The notes beneath the pieces were generated by a model. It was given only the letters and a program-made list of their open reading frames with translations, was not told where the DNA came from and did no database searches. The position numbers and the translations under genes are program-made. Below are positions 33,211 to 41,485 of a DNA stretch of 64,000 nt, piece by piece. This DNA comes from Tenacibaculum lutimaris (GTDB lineage: Bacteria; Bacteroidota; Bacteroidia; Flavobacteriales; Flavobacteriaceae). Within the stretch, counting starts at the first letter, position 1. Each line of letters begins with the position of its first letter. The DNA lies in assembly GCF_003610735.1 (NCBI RefSeq), contig NZ_RAQM01000008.1, positions 186,001 through 250,000 on the forward strand. The letters run 5' to 3'.

Positions 33211-34677
33211 ATGGATTTAGAACAGTATTTTGATAAGTTCAGAAGAAATATTGTAGGAATAGACCAAACTTTTCAAACTCCTTATGGTGAAAAGAAAATG
33301 GTATATACTGATTGGACTGCTAGTGGTAGATTATACAGACCTATTGAAGAGCAACTTTTGTATAAATTCGGTCCTTTTGTAGCAAATACACATACAGAAA
33401 CCTCTACATCAGGAGCTGCTATGACACTTGCATATCATGAAGCTCGTAATATTATAAAACGTCACGTAAATGCTTCTGCTGATGATGTGCTAATTACTGA
33501 AGGTTCTGGTATGACAGGAGTTGTAAATAAATTCCAACGTATTTTAGGACTCAAAGTATCTGAAAATCTTAAAGAAAACACACAGGTTCCTAATGAAAAA
33601 CGACCTATTGTTTTTGTAAGTCATATGGAGCACCATTCGAATCAAACTTCTTGGATTGAAACTATTGCAGATGTTGTAGTAGTGCCTTGTAATGAAGAAG
33701 GTTTAGTGTGTTTAGACAAGTTTGAAGAAACCATAAAACAATATTTAGACAGACCTATTAAGATAGCTTCAATTGTTGCTGGATCTAACGTAACTGGAAT
33801 CAAAACAAACTACCACGAAGTGGCTTCTTTAATTCACAGATATGGTGGTTTATGTTTTGTAGATTTTGCTTGTTCTGCACCATACGTTGATATAGATATG
33901 CATCCAGAAAATGAAGATGAGTATTTAGATGCTATTTTCTTTTCTCCACACAAGTTTTTAGGAGGTCCTGGTAGTTCTGGAGTATTAATTTTCAATAAAA
34001 AACTATATAAAAACATGGTTCCTGACAACCCAGGTGGAGGAACTGTTAGTTATACAAATCCATGGGGACAACATGATTATTTTGATGATGTTGAAACTCG
34101 TGAAGATGGCGGTACTCCTGCTTTTTTACAAACCATAAAAATAGCATTGTGTATTCAAGTAAAAGATCAAATGGGTACTGATAAAATTAAAGAACGTGAA
34201 GATGAAATAAATCCGATCATTTTTAATTGCTTAGAAAATTTAGAGGGAGTTCAAATTTTAGCTCCTAACCATAAAGATCGCTTAAGTATTTTTTCTTTTT
34301 ACTTTGAAAAATACCATTTCAACTTAGTAGTTAAGTTATTAAACGATCGTTTTGGTATTCAAACTAGAGGAGGTTGTTCTTGTGCTGGAACTTACGGACA
34401 CTTTTTATTAAATGTAGATCAAACAAGATCAAATGAAATAAAAGGACAAATTTTAGGAGGCTGCAGTACAGAAAAACCAGGTTGGGTACGCTTATCAGTT
34501 CATCCAACTATTACAAATGAAGAAGTAGAATTTATTTGTGATTCGTTAAAATCGTTAGCTGAAAATATAGCAGAATGGTCAAAAGATTATGAATATGACA
34601 TGACCAAAAACGATTATGTACACAAAACAGTTGAACCTATTGAAAAACAGCTAGTAGCTGATTGGTTTTCGTTATAA
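33211..34677 (+). CDS. Class-V aminotransferase-fold PLP enzyme (cysteine-desulfurase-like)
   Basis: A 488-residue PLP-dependent enzyme of the class-V fold. The PLP lysine lies in FFSPHKFLGGPGSSG (~residue 252), with HMEHHSNQTSW (~137) and the cofactor aspartate in LCFVDFACSAPYVDIDMHPEN (~220). A Cys-rich block RGGCSCAGTYGH near residue 390 stands where the cysteine nucleophile lies in desulfurases. It may be a cysteine desulfurase or selenocysteine lyase-like enzyme, but the exact substrate is not shown. The next gene, an M14 peptidase, starts one base after its stop. Confidence 0.85.
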   Translation: MDLEQYFDKFRRNIVGIDQTFQTPYGEKKMVYTDWTASGRLYRPIEEQLLYKFGPFVANTHTETSTSGAAMTLAYHEARNIIKRHVNASADDVLITEGSGMTGVVNKFQRILGLKVSENLKENTQVPNEKRPIVFVSHMEHHSNQTSWIETIADVVVVPCNEEGLVCLDKFEETIKQYLDRPIKIASIVAGSNVTGIKTNYHEVASLIHRYGGLCFVDFACSAPYVDIDMHPENEDEYLDAIFFSPHKFLGGPGSSGVLIFNKKLYKNMVPDNPGGGTVSYTNPWGQHDYFDDVETREDGGTPAFLQTIKIALCIQVKDQMGTDKIKEREDEINPIIFNCLENLEGVQILAPNHKDRLSIFSFYFEKYHFNLVVKLLNDRFGIQTRGGCSCAGTYGHFLLNVDQTRSNEIKGQILGGCSTEKPGWVRLSVHPTITNEEVEFICDSLKSLAENIAEWSKDYEYDMTKNDYVHKTVEPIEKQLVADWFSL

Positions 34678-34678
34678 T

Positions 34679-35734
34679 ATGATACACATTAGTAGCTCTT
34701 TTTTAGAAGAAAACTATTTAAAAATCAAAGAAGACTCTATATCTGGAAGGTGGATTACACTAACAGATATAGAGCCTTTATATTTTGAATTACAAAATTC
34801 TAAAATAGAAACAAAAATAATTGGTGAATCAGAGCAGGAGAGAGCTATTTACCAATTAAAATTTGGAACAGGAGAGAAAAGAATTCTTATTTGGAGCCAA
34901 ATGCATGGTAATGAAAGTACAGGAACTAAAGCTGTTTTCGATTTTTTAAACTTTATTCAACGTTTTCCAAATCATAAAATTACTCAAGCAATTGTTACTA
35001 ATTGTAGTATTACCATTGTTCCCATGCTAAATCCTGATGGAGCACAAGCCTATACACGTGTTAATGCTAATAATATCGATTTAAATAGAGATGCTGTTGA
35101 ATTACAAGCTAAAGAAAGTAAGTTATTACGTAAAATTTTAGAAGAGGTAAATCCGCAGTTTTGCTTTAATTTACACGACCAAAGAACTATTTTTGGAGTT
35201 GAAGGTACTACGAATACTGCTACCATATCATTTTTAGCTCCATCAGAAGAAGAATCTAGAAAAATTACAGAAGGTAGAAAAGAGACTATGAATGTTATTG
35301 TAGCAATGAATAAATTGTTACAAGAAATTATACCTAATCATATTGGTCGTTATACAGATGAATTTTATCCAACCGCTACAGGAGATAATTTTCAAAAAAT
35401 GGGACATAATACTATCTTAATTGAAGCAGGGCATTTTCCTGATGATTATGATAGGGAAGAGGTAAGAAAATATAATTTTTATGCATTATTACAAGGGATT
35501 TATCATATTTCAATAAACAATAACTTCACCTCTTATCAAGATTATTTAGCTATTCCAAACAATATCAAGAACTTCTACGACATTATTTATCGCTCAAAAA
35601 ATAATGAAAAAGATGTTGCTTTTCAGTATGTAGAAACTATAGAAAATGGTAAATTTGCACTGGTTTTAACAAAAGAAAAAGAAGGAAATTTATCTTCATA
35701 TTTAGCTCATAAAGAATTCATAAAAAATAGTTAA
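34679..35734 (+). CDS. M14 family metallopeptidase
   Basis: A 351-residue zinc carboxypeptidase-like protein. The Zn ligands are recognisable as H-x-x-E in WSQMHGNESTGTKA (~residue 78) and the histidine in CFNLHDQR (~160); the arginine-binding segment NPDGAQAYTR and the catalytic glutamate in ILIEAGHF (~250) also fit. It has no signal peptide, so it is cytoplasmic. Members cleave C-terminal residues or remove amino acids from peptides. It is co-transcribed with the PLP enzyme (one-base gap). Confidence 0.85.
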   Translation: MIHISSSFLEENYLKIKEDSISGRWITLTDIEPLYFELQNSKIETKIIGESEQERAIYQLKFGTGEKRILIWSQMHGNESTGTKAVFDFLNFIQRFPNHKITQAIVTNCSITIVPMLNPDGAQAYTRVNANNIDLNRDAVELQAKESKLLRKILEEVNPQFCFNLHDQRTIFGVEGTTNTATISFLAPSEEESRKITEGRKETMNVIVAMNKLLQEIIPNHIGRYTDEFYPTATGDNFQKMGHNTILIEAGHFPDDYDREEVRKYNFYALLQGIYHISINNNFTSYQDYLAIPNNIKNFYDIIYRSKNNEKDVAFQYVETIENGKFALVLTKEKEGNLSSYLAHKEFIKNS

Positions 35735-35816
35735 AAATTTATATTTCCTTAAACAAAACTTACATTTTTTACAAAAAAACTATATTTTAGCAATATTACT
35801 TGAAGAAAACAAAAAA

Positions 35817-36296
35817 ATGAAGAAGTTCATACTAGATGAGATCGATCATCAAATTTTAGACATTTTAATTGAAAACGCCCGTACACCTTTTACAGACATT
35901 GCAAAAAAGTTATTAGTATCTGCCGGTACTATTCACGTGCGTGTAAAAAAGATGGAAGACGAAGGTATTATTCAAGGGTCAACATTAACCTTGAACTATG
36001 AAAAAATGGGATACTCGTTTATTGCTCATGTAGGAGTTTTTTTAGATAAAACATCTATGACTCAACATGTACTAGACAATTTACGTTTAATATCTAACGT
36101 TACAGTTGCTTATGTAACAGCAGGAAAGTATAATATTTTCTGTAAAGTTCGCGCTAAAAATACTGCAGACGCTAAAGATATTATTTATAAGATAGACGAT
36201 ATTCACGGAGTAAATAGAACTGAAACTATGATTGCTCTTGAAGAAAGTATTAATGATAAAAAGCGTTTAATGCACGCTATTTTCCAAGATATATAA
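35817..36296 (+). CDS. Lrp/AsnC family transcriptional regulator
   Basis: A 159-residue regulator with an N-terminal winged helix (LDEIDHQILDILIENARTPFTDIAKKLLVSAGTIHVRVKKMEDEGII) and a C-terminal RAM effector domain (YVTAGKYNIFCKVRAKNTADAKDIIYKIDDIHGVNRTETMIALEESIN). Such regulators respond to amino acids. The location after a PLP enzyme and peptidase gene suggests amino-acid metabolism as its regulon, but that is inference. Confidence 0.93.
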   Translation: MKKFILDEIDHQILDILIENARTPFTDIAKKLLVSAGTIHVRVKKMEDEGIIQGSTLTLNYEKMGYSFIAHVGVFLDKTSMTQHVLDNLRLISNVTVAYVTAGKYNIFCKVRAKNTADAKDIIYKIDDIHGVNRTETMIALEESINDKKRLMHAIFQDI

Positions 36297-36316
36297 TTCT
36301 ATCATCATATTTTATC

Positions 36317-36347
36317 AAAAAGGGTTACGAAATTCGTAACCCTTTTT
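36317..36347. terminator. Bidirectional intrinsic terminator
   Basis: AAAAAGGGTTACGAA / TTCGTAACCCTTTTT perfect stem between the convergent Lrp and pseudouridine synthase genes. Confidence 0.9.
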
Positions 36348-36360
36348 GTTGTTTTATTTA

Positions 36361-37050
36361 TTACCATCCAAACTTTTCAAAAACAGTATTCCAATCTTGA
36401 GGGAAATCAGCTATGACTTCTAGTTTTTTATTCGAATAAGGGTGTATAAACTCTAACGAATGCGCATGCAAAAACAAATTTTCACAATTAAAGTTTTCTA
36501 GAAACATCATATTGTGATTTTTATCTCCGTATTTAGGATCACCAATTAACGGGTGACTTATTTTGTTCATATGAATACGCAACTGGTGTAATCTACCAGT
36601 TTTAGGCGTTAATTTCACTAAACTATATCTTGAAGTATCATACGGTTTTACAGGAATGTTAATGGTAACCTTTTTTTCTGTAGCTAAATGTGTTTCTGCT
36701 TCTTTATGCACATTAGCATCTCTTCCTTTTACAGGAGAATCGATAATTTTTGTTTCAGGAGCATGTCCTCTTACAATTCCGTAGTATGTTTTTTGAATTT
36801 GGTTATTCATAAACAACTCTTGAAATTTAGCAACATACTCACTTTTTTTGGCTAACAATATGATTCCTGAGGTTTTTCTATCAAGACGATGTATAGGGTA
36901 CATTTTTTCACCACATTGCTCTTGTAATAGCTGTAATAATGAAGCTTCATCTGCTACATTTCTAGAGTGATGCGCATGGTGTACAACTACATTATTAGGT
37001 TTTGATGCACATACTATATAATCGTCTTCAAAAAGAATTGGTACATTCAT
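36361..37050 (-). CDS. RluA-family pseudouridine synthase
   Basis: A 229-residue pseudouridine synthase. The catalytic motif HRLDRKTSGIILLAKK has the aspartate D57. Other family blocks are KTYYGIVRGHAP, TGRLHQLRIHMNKISHPLIGDPKYGD and the C-terminal LFLHAHSLEF. It lacks an N-terminal S4 domain, as in the TruC/RluA short forms, which modify tRNA or 23S rRNA. The specific target cannot be told. It is followed by the exporter gene in the same direction (4 bp apart), and the two are likely co-transcribed. Confidence 0.92.
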   Translation of the reverse strand: MNVPILFEDDYIVCASKPNNVVVHHAHHSRNVADEASLLQLLQEQCGEKMYPIHRLDRKTSGIILLAKKSEYVAKFQELFMNNQIQKTYYGIVRGHAPETKIIDSPVKGRDANVHKEAETHLATEKKVTINIPVKPYDTSRYSLVKLTPKTGRLHQLRIHMNKISHPLIGDPKYGDKNHNMMFLENFNCENLFLHAHSLEFIHPYSNKKLEVIADFPQDWNTVFEKFGW

Positions 37051-37054
37051 AATA

Positions 37055-38254
37055 TTAATTTACCTGTTTAAGTTTTGTTAGGTTTACAAGCGCTAAAGAT
37101 AAAGCTCCACAAATAAAAAATCCGATAAAAAGTGGGAGAGTAGTTGAACTAACAAATCTGCCAATAACAGTTGCAATTGGCACTGCCATAATCGTTGATA
37201 CAAATCCGTTAATAGCTGCTCCAATTCCAGCAATATGACCTACAGGTTGCATTGCTAAAGCACGTAAGTTTCCGAATAAAAATCCGATAGAAAAAAATTG
37301 TAATGCAAAGAACACCAATAAAATTGTTATGCTTGGATTCTCTTTTTGGTAAAATAATGTTACATAAATTAAAGGAACTAAGGTAAATACAATTAAAAAG
37401 AATGACACCAATTTGTGCATTCCGAATTTCATTACAAATGAACCATTTAAAAAAGTAGCAAACCCAACAGAAATTGCCAATCCAGCAAAAATGAACGGAA
37501 ACTCATCGACTAATAAATACTGCTCTTGAAAAATTTGTTGAGAAGCACTTAAATAAACCATAAAAGACCCAGTTATAAAACCTGAAACCAAAGTAAAAAC
37601 AGTTGCTTGTTTGTATTTTATAAACTCTTTTAAACCGTCATAAAACAAACCAAAAGAAAACTTAATTCTATTTTCTTCTTTTAACGTTTCTGGTTGACGT
37701 TTCCATAACCAAAACATTACTAAAACTCCAAAAATTAACTGACTATAAAAAATAGATTTCCATCCGTAAGCATCGAGCATAATTTTTCCTAGAGCAGGAG
37801 CCACCACAGGAACTAAAATAAAAATGACTACAATGAATGACATAATTTTAGCCATATAATTACCACTAAAACTGTCTCGAACCATAGCTATACTTATAGT
37901 TCTTGGCGCAGAAAGACCTATTCCTTGTAAAATTCTTCCTACAACCATCATTTCTAAGCTTGTTGAGCTAACACAAATAAAGCTAGCTATTACAAAAAGC
38001 AAAAAACCTCCATAAATAACTGGCTTTCTTCCTAAACTATCAGAAATTGGTCCTGAAATTAACTGCCCAAACCCTAATCCTAAAAAAATCATTGTTACTA
38101 ATAACTGACTATCGTTAGAAGATTCTTGAACATTAATACTAATACCTATGTGTTCTAAAGCAGGAAGTAAGGCATCTATTGAAAGTGCTACAAGCGACAT
38201 TAGTGACGCCATTAGAGCAATGAACTCTAACTTTGATTGATTATTTTCTTGCAT
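37055..38254 (-). CDS. Bcr/CflA-type MFS multidrug exporter
   Basis: A 399-residue major facilitator with 12 transmembrane helices. It carries the DHA1 motif A (GPISDSLGRKPVIYGG, ~residue 66) and the Bcr/CflA signature RILQGIGLSAPRTISIAMVRDSF (~107-129). It exports drugs such as bicyclomycin or chloramphenicol-like compounds in known members; the real substrate here is unknown. It is the first gene of a two-gene unit with the pseudouridine synthase. Its -7 element is 4 nt from the start codon. Confidence 0.9.
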   Translation of the reverse strand: MQENNQSKLEFIALMASLMSLVALSIDALLPALEHIGISINVQESSNDSQLLVTMIFLGLGFGQLISGPISDSLGRKPVIYGGFLLFVIASFICVSSTSLEMMVVGRILQGIGLSAPRTISIAMVRDSFSGNYMAKIMSFIVVIFILVPVVAPALGKIMLDAYGWKSIFYSQLIFGVLVMFWLWKRQPETLKEENRIKFSFGLFYDGLKEFIKYKQATVFTLVSGFITGSFMVYLSASQQIFQEQYLLVDEFPFIFAGLAISVGFATFLNGSFVMKFGMHKLVSFFLIVFTLVPLIYVTLFYQKENPSITILLVFFALQFFSIGFLFGNLRALAMQPVGHIAGIGAAINGFVSTIMAVPIATVIGRFVSSTTLPLFIGFFICGALSLALVNLTKLKQVN

Positions 38255-38258
38255 TGGG

Positions 38259-38266
38259 CAAAAGTA
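38259..38266 (-). promoter_or_regulatory. -7 promoter element of the MFS exporter
   Basis: On the minus strand this reads TACTTTTG (TAnnTTTG). Only 4 nt separate it from the start codon, suggesting a leaderless mRNA. Confidence 0.55.
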
Positions 38267-38300
38267 GTGCCTTTGTTTTGGTTAGAGGTTAAAATTTATA

Positions 38301-38330
38301 AAAAAAGGCTGTTAAAATACAGCCTTTAAA
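38301..38330 (-). terminator. Intrinsic terminator with no protein gene upstream
   Basis: AAAGGCTGT / ACAGCCTTT stem, T-tract on the minus strand. The nearest minus-strand protein gene upstream (38617) has its own terminator, so this one points to a non-coding transcript. Confidence 0.75.
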
Positions 38331-38450
38331 CAAACAATATCACGACTTTCAAAGTCTAAATAATTTGACGCTGCAAGGAATAAATTGTAGTGAAACAAAA
38401 AAATTAAAAAGTTGAAGGGTCTTTCTTCCTTAACAGCGTCTAATATTATA
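38331..38450 (-). ncRNA. Candidate structured small RNA (6S-like?)
   Basis: This minus-strand region lies between two minus-oriented terminators and contains no protein gene. It can fold into a rod: GACGCTG/CAGCGTC (38367-38373 with 38434-38440) stacks on AAGGAA/TTCCTT (38375-38380 with 38426-38431), enclosing a 45-nt open loop, with a further weak 5-bp helix outside. A separate palindrome, GACTTT-c-AAAGTC (38344-38356), precedes the terminator hairpin. A closing stem, a large open bubble and a strong terminator is the general layout of 6S RNA; Flavobacteria have a described 6S type. I cannot match the consensus here, so the identity is open; that a small RNA is made is the stronger claim. 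Confidence 0.5.
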
Positions 38451-38549
38451 AATACATCTTACATAACATAAAACAGACTTCGTCAAAAATACCCTACTTT
38501 TTTTGTTAAAAAATTATCACTTCTTTTGTTTTTTTTAGAGTTATATATA

Positions 38550-38577
38550 AAAACACTCCAAATTATGGAGTGTTTTT
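38550..38577. terminator. Intrinsic terminator of the MopE-repeat lipoprotein gene
   Basis: AAAAACACTCCA / TGGAGTGTTTTT stem, about 40 nt after the stop codon at 38617 on the minus strand. Confidence 0.85.
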
Positions 38578-38616
38578 ATATACTTTTATATTGATTGTGA
38601 TTATTAAATAAAGCGC

Positions 38617-39336
38617 TTATTTTATAACTATTGGACCGCCACCAGAACAATCTTTATCATATCCATCACAGTTTTGGTCGATGTTATCCCCACATATTTC
38701 TGGTGCTCCTGGATATATTGTAAAATCAAAATCATTACAATCAACATCAGCAGTATAGCCATCACCATCAGCATCTGGATAAATAACAGTATCAGGTGTA
38801 GCTGGGTTACAATCATCATCTATACCATTATTTGGTATCTCAGGGTTTCCTGGGAATCTATTTGGGTCATTGTCATCACAATCAAGGTCTGAAGTAACAC
38901 CGTCGTTATCAGTATCTACCGTATCAGGTGTTAACGGATTGCAATCATCATCTATACCATTATATAAAATTTCGGAAAGTAGGGGACTTACAGCAGGGGT
39001 CATATCGTCACAATCTCCCATAACTCCATAATTGCATTCATTGTTTGGTACAGTTCCGTCTTTATCTTGATCATCTAATCGAACATCGCCATGTGTAGAA
39101 TGTTCTTCCCAAGAGTTTACATTCACATTTAAAATTTTCCAGGAATCAGTTTCTACATCATAATGGCAGATATCTATTTTATTAGAATTTGATTTTCTTA
39201 ATGTAAAGTTTTCAGTTTCTTGAAAATTTTCAATTGTACTGTCAGTTGTACATGCAGCTATAAAACTTAAAGTAACTATAATGAAAATTACTTTTATAAA
39301 TTTTATTTTGTTAATACTTAATTGTGTTTTCCTCAT
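38617..39336 (-). CDS. Lipoprotein with MopE-type metal-binding repeats
   Basis: A 239-residue exported lipoprotein: a long signal peptide with lipobox FIAACTTD (Cys near residue 29). From about residue 85 there are three repeats of the MopE kind: D-(x)-D-x-D-G-...[26 protein letters not shown], ending in [15 protein letters not shown]. Each repeat has a calcium-type D-x-D-x-D-G loop plus two conserved cysteines. The repeats are named after the copper-binding MopE of methanotrophs. There is no type IX secretion C-terminal domain, so it is probably surface-exposed via its lipid anchor. Promoter and function are not known. Confidence 0.82.
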   Translation of the reverse strand: MRKTQLSINKIKFIKVIFIIVTLSFIAACTTDSTIENFQETENFTLRKSNSNKIDICHYDVETDSWKILNVNVNSWEEHSTHGDVRLDDQDKDGTVPNNECNYGVMGDCDDMTPAVSPLLSEILYNGIDDDCNPLTPDTVDTDNDGVTSDLDCDDNDPNRFPGNPEIPNNGIDDDCNPATPDTVIYPDADGDGYTADVDCNDFDFTIYPGAPEICGDNIDQNCDGYDKDCSGGGPIVIK

Positions 39337-40102
39337 AATATTTAATTTTTGGTTAATTCATTTATGTGAGGAGTTCTATTACAAAAATAGTGGTATGCTT
39401 AGTTGAAAGCATTTATTCTTAATAGACAAGTGAGGAACAATTAATAGACAAATAATAGATAGAGGAGTATTTTCAAAACATCTATTTAACATAATATTAA
39501 TTATAATGCAAATGTTTATTGTAGTAAATTGGTGTATCGCTGTGCTATTATGTAAAAACCAATTTGTGATTATATATTTATTCCACATTCGTTCGTAAGC
39601 TATAATTCTATACTATGTAAAATATCTCAGAAACTGCTGTAATTCTTTTTAATATTCAGTACTTGGGTCATTAAAATTTACTATACGTGATTCTCACGGA
39701 TTAAGATTTTATAAACAATATAAATTCATTTTCATTACAATACCTAGAAAATTCTTAAATATTTGAAAATCGACTTCTTTGCATTAAGACTACTTAATAT
39801 TATGTAAAATAAAGTTTAAAAACATGAATTTCAAAAGTTTTATAATGTCTTTTTTTTATAATTATCAAACATATGCAATCTAAGAAACTTCAATTAATAA
39901 AAATGTTTGTGTTTTTTTTCTAAAAACCTTGCTTCTTCTCTATTCAATCTTTTTTCTTTTATTTCTTTATCCTTTCTTAAAAATTCGTAAATTTATAAGG
40001 AAGTACTCATTGTGTTTTCACTAATGCAATTATTAAAGACCAACCTAAACCTACCTCTCTTGGTTTTATTAGCTTTATTATTAAAATAAATATCCAAGAG
40101 TC
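39337..40102. other. Long AT-rich intergenic region
   Basis: About 770 bp between divergent genes with no credible reading frame or RNA gene. The one clean element is a 13-bp inverted repeat CGTGA-ttc-TCACG at 39686-39698, a possible operator. Its right part (39905-39975) is a pyrimidine-rich stretch before the slipin gene. Confidence 0.55.
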
Positions 40103-40837
40103 ATGAATAGATTTACAATACTTTTTGGCATTTTAGCCATAATCTTCCTTGCCGGAATCCGTATAATTTTTGAATATAAAAGAGCTATCAAATTTAGGTT
40201 TGGTAAATACATTAAAACTTTAAATCCTGGATTTAGATGGATTATCCCATTTATTGAAACCATTCAAATAGTTGATATTCGAGTGATTACTTTTAATATA
40301 GATTCTCAGGAAGTAATGACTGAAGATAACGTACCTTGTAGTATTGATGGTGTTGTTTTTTTTAAAATTAACGATCCTGAACGTGCAGTTTTAGAAGTAG
40401 AAGAATATAAATTTGCCATTACTCAATTAGCACAAGCAGCACTTAGAGATGTTTGTGGTAAAGTTGAACTAGACACCATACTTTCTAAGCGAGAAGAAAT
40501 GGGAAAAAACATTAAGGAGATTGTTGAATTGGAAACTAAAGAATGGGGTATTGAAATAAACGATGTTAAAATAAAAGATATTCAATTACCTGAAAACATG
40601 CGCCGTATGATGGCAAATCAAGCTGAAGCAGAACGTTCTAGGAGAGCGCGTATTATTCTTGCCTTAGCGGAAGAACAGGCTGCGTCTAAACTTTTAGAAG
40701 CGGGTAAACTTATAGACCAGTCTCCTTCGGCTATTAAACTACGTTTATATCAAACATTATCGAATATAGCAGCAGAGAAAAACTCAACCATACTATTTCC
40801 TTTTCCAGAGGAAGTATTACCAACTAAAAAAAAGTAG
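40103..40837 (+). CDS. Slipin/SPFH (band 7) family protein
   Basis: A 244-residue membrane-associated protein. It has an N-terminal transmembrane helix (residues 5-24) followed by the SPFH domain: YKRAIKFRFGKYIKTLNPGFRWIIPFIETIQIVDIRVITFNIDSQEVMTEDNVPCSIDGVVFFKINDPERAVL is characteristic. The C-terminal coiled-coil region is rich in Glu/Ala (NQAEAERSRRARIILALAEEQAASKLL). Stomatin-like proteins organise membrane microdomains and often pair with an NfeD protein; none is next to it here. Confidence 0.9.
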   Translation: MNRFTILFGILAIIFLAGIRIIFEYKRAIKFRFGKYIKTLNPGFRWIIPFIETIQIVDIRVITFNIDSQEVMTEDNVPCSIDGVVFFKINDPERAVLEVEEYKFAITQLAQAALRDVCGKVELDTILSKREEMGKNIKEIVELETKEWGIEINDVKIKDIQLPENMRRMMANQAEAERSRRARIILALAEEQAASKLLEAGKLIDQSPSAIKLRLYQTLSNIAAEKNSTILFPFPEEVLPTKKK

Positions 40838-40873
40838 ATATTGAAATATCTACTTTATATAAAATTTTACAGA

Positions 40874-41056
40874 TTAACAGATATAATCATCAGTAGCAGG
40901 TCTGTAACAACAAACTTTTACTCCATTTTGATAGATATAAGAACCATCTCCTCCACATTCAGTAGGAACAGGTATTCTAATTCCTCCTTTAATTTTTTGC
41001 AAAGTAATTTTTGTTAATTCTTGTGAGCCTGTTAAATCTAAAATTGATTTTTTCAT
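40874..41056 (-). CDS. Double-glycine-leader small peptide, four cysteines
   Basis: A 60-residue precursor-like peptide. Residues 1-25 (MKKSILDLTGSQELTKITLQ, then KIKGG) form a leader ending in Gly-Gly, of the type cleaved by C39-peptidase transporters; the leader resembles those of short flavobacterial peptides that begin MKKSILxLxGxxxLxKxxxxxIxGG. The core of 35 residues has Cys at positions 34, 51, 52 and 60 (ECGGD, KVCCYR and a terminal C). An upstream in-frame start at 41092 would add 12 residues before MKKSIL; the ATG at 41056 is the natural start of the leader. No maturation enzyme or transporter gene lies nearby. Confidence 0.72.
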   Translation of the reverse strand: MKKSILDLTGSQELTKITLQKIKGGIRIPVPTECGGDGSYIYQNGVKVCCYRPATDDYIC

Positions 41057-41158
41057 AATACTTGTTTTAAAGTTAGTTAATAAAGAAACCAAAATAGTTT
41101 TATTATAAAATACGTATTCAAAAAAATCCTTACTTTTTGTATGGTATAACCTTATATT

Positions 41159-41461
41159 TTAATGTCCGTGTTCTCCTACCCAGCTTGTAACAAAAGGTAT
41201 AAGAGACAACCAAAACAATAAATGTAAATTAGCCCAAAGTATTTTTCCATTTACTTTTTGAGTTACTTGCATTAAATGATGGTGATTATTCCAATAAATA
41301 CCTAAATAAATAAAACTTAACAAATAACTAATAAACACAGGTGTTACAGCTAACAACCCTTGCAATGTAGTGTCTTCTGGTGCTTTCATTTCTAACACCA
41401 TAATGGTAATTACTATAGCTAAAACACCATCGCTAAAAGCTTCTAATCTACCTGTTTTCAT
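41159..41461 (-). pseudogene. TMEM175-like (DUF1211) gene, 3'-truncated
   Basis: The 100 residues cover the start of a TMEM175-family potassium channel: MKTGRLEAFSDGVLAIVITI with the family F-S-D motif, a second helix around LSFIYLGIYWNNHHHLMQ and a third, LWANLHLLFWLSLIPFVTSW. Family members are near 200 residues with about six helices; this frame stops right after the third (VGEHGH). No remainder is found in other frames downstream, where the leader peptide gene lies. It may be a decayed gene or a half-length variant. It is oriented like the pirin genes and is 24 bp after the first of them. Confidence 0.65.
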
Positions 41462-41485
41462 ATTGTTTGATTTTTTGTTGATTTT

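Noticed and set aside
38628..38892. Isoleucine/methionine-rich frames overlapping the MopE gene
   Set aside because: They are out-of-frame shadows of the Asp/Asn-rich repeats and have no independent support.
39379..39588. A 69-residue frame in the long intergenic region
   Set aside because: No recognisable family, no promoter motif, composition of random AT-rich text.
39686..39698. CGTGA-ttc-TCACG as a firm regulator site
   Set aside because: The repeat is only 13 bp and single, without a nearby promoter element; mentioned only as a possible operator in the intergenic entry.
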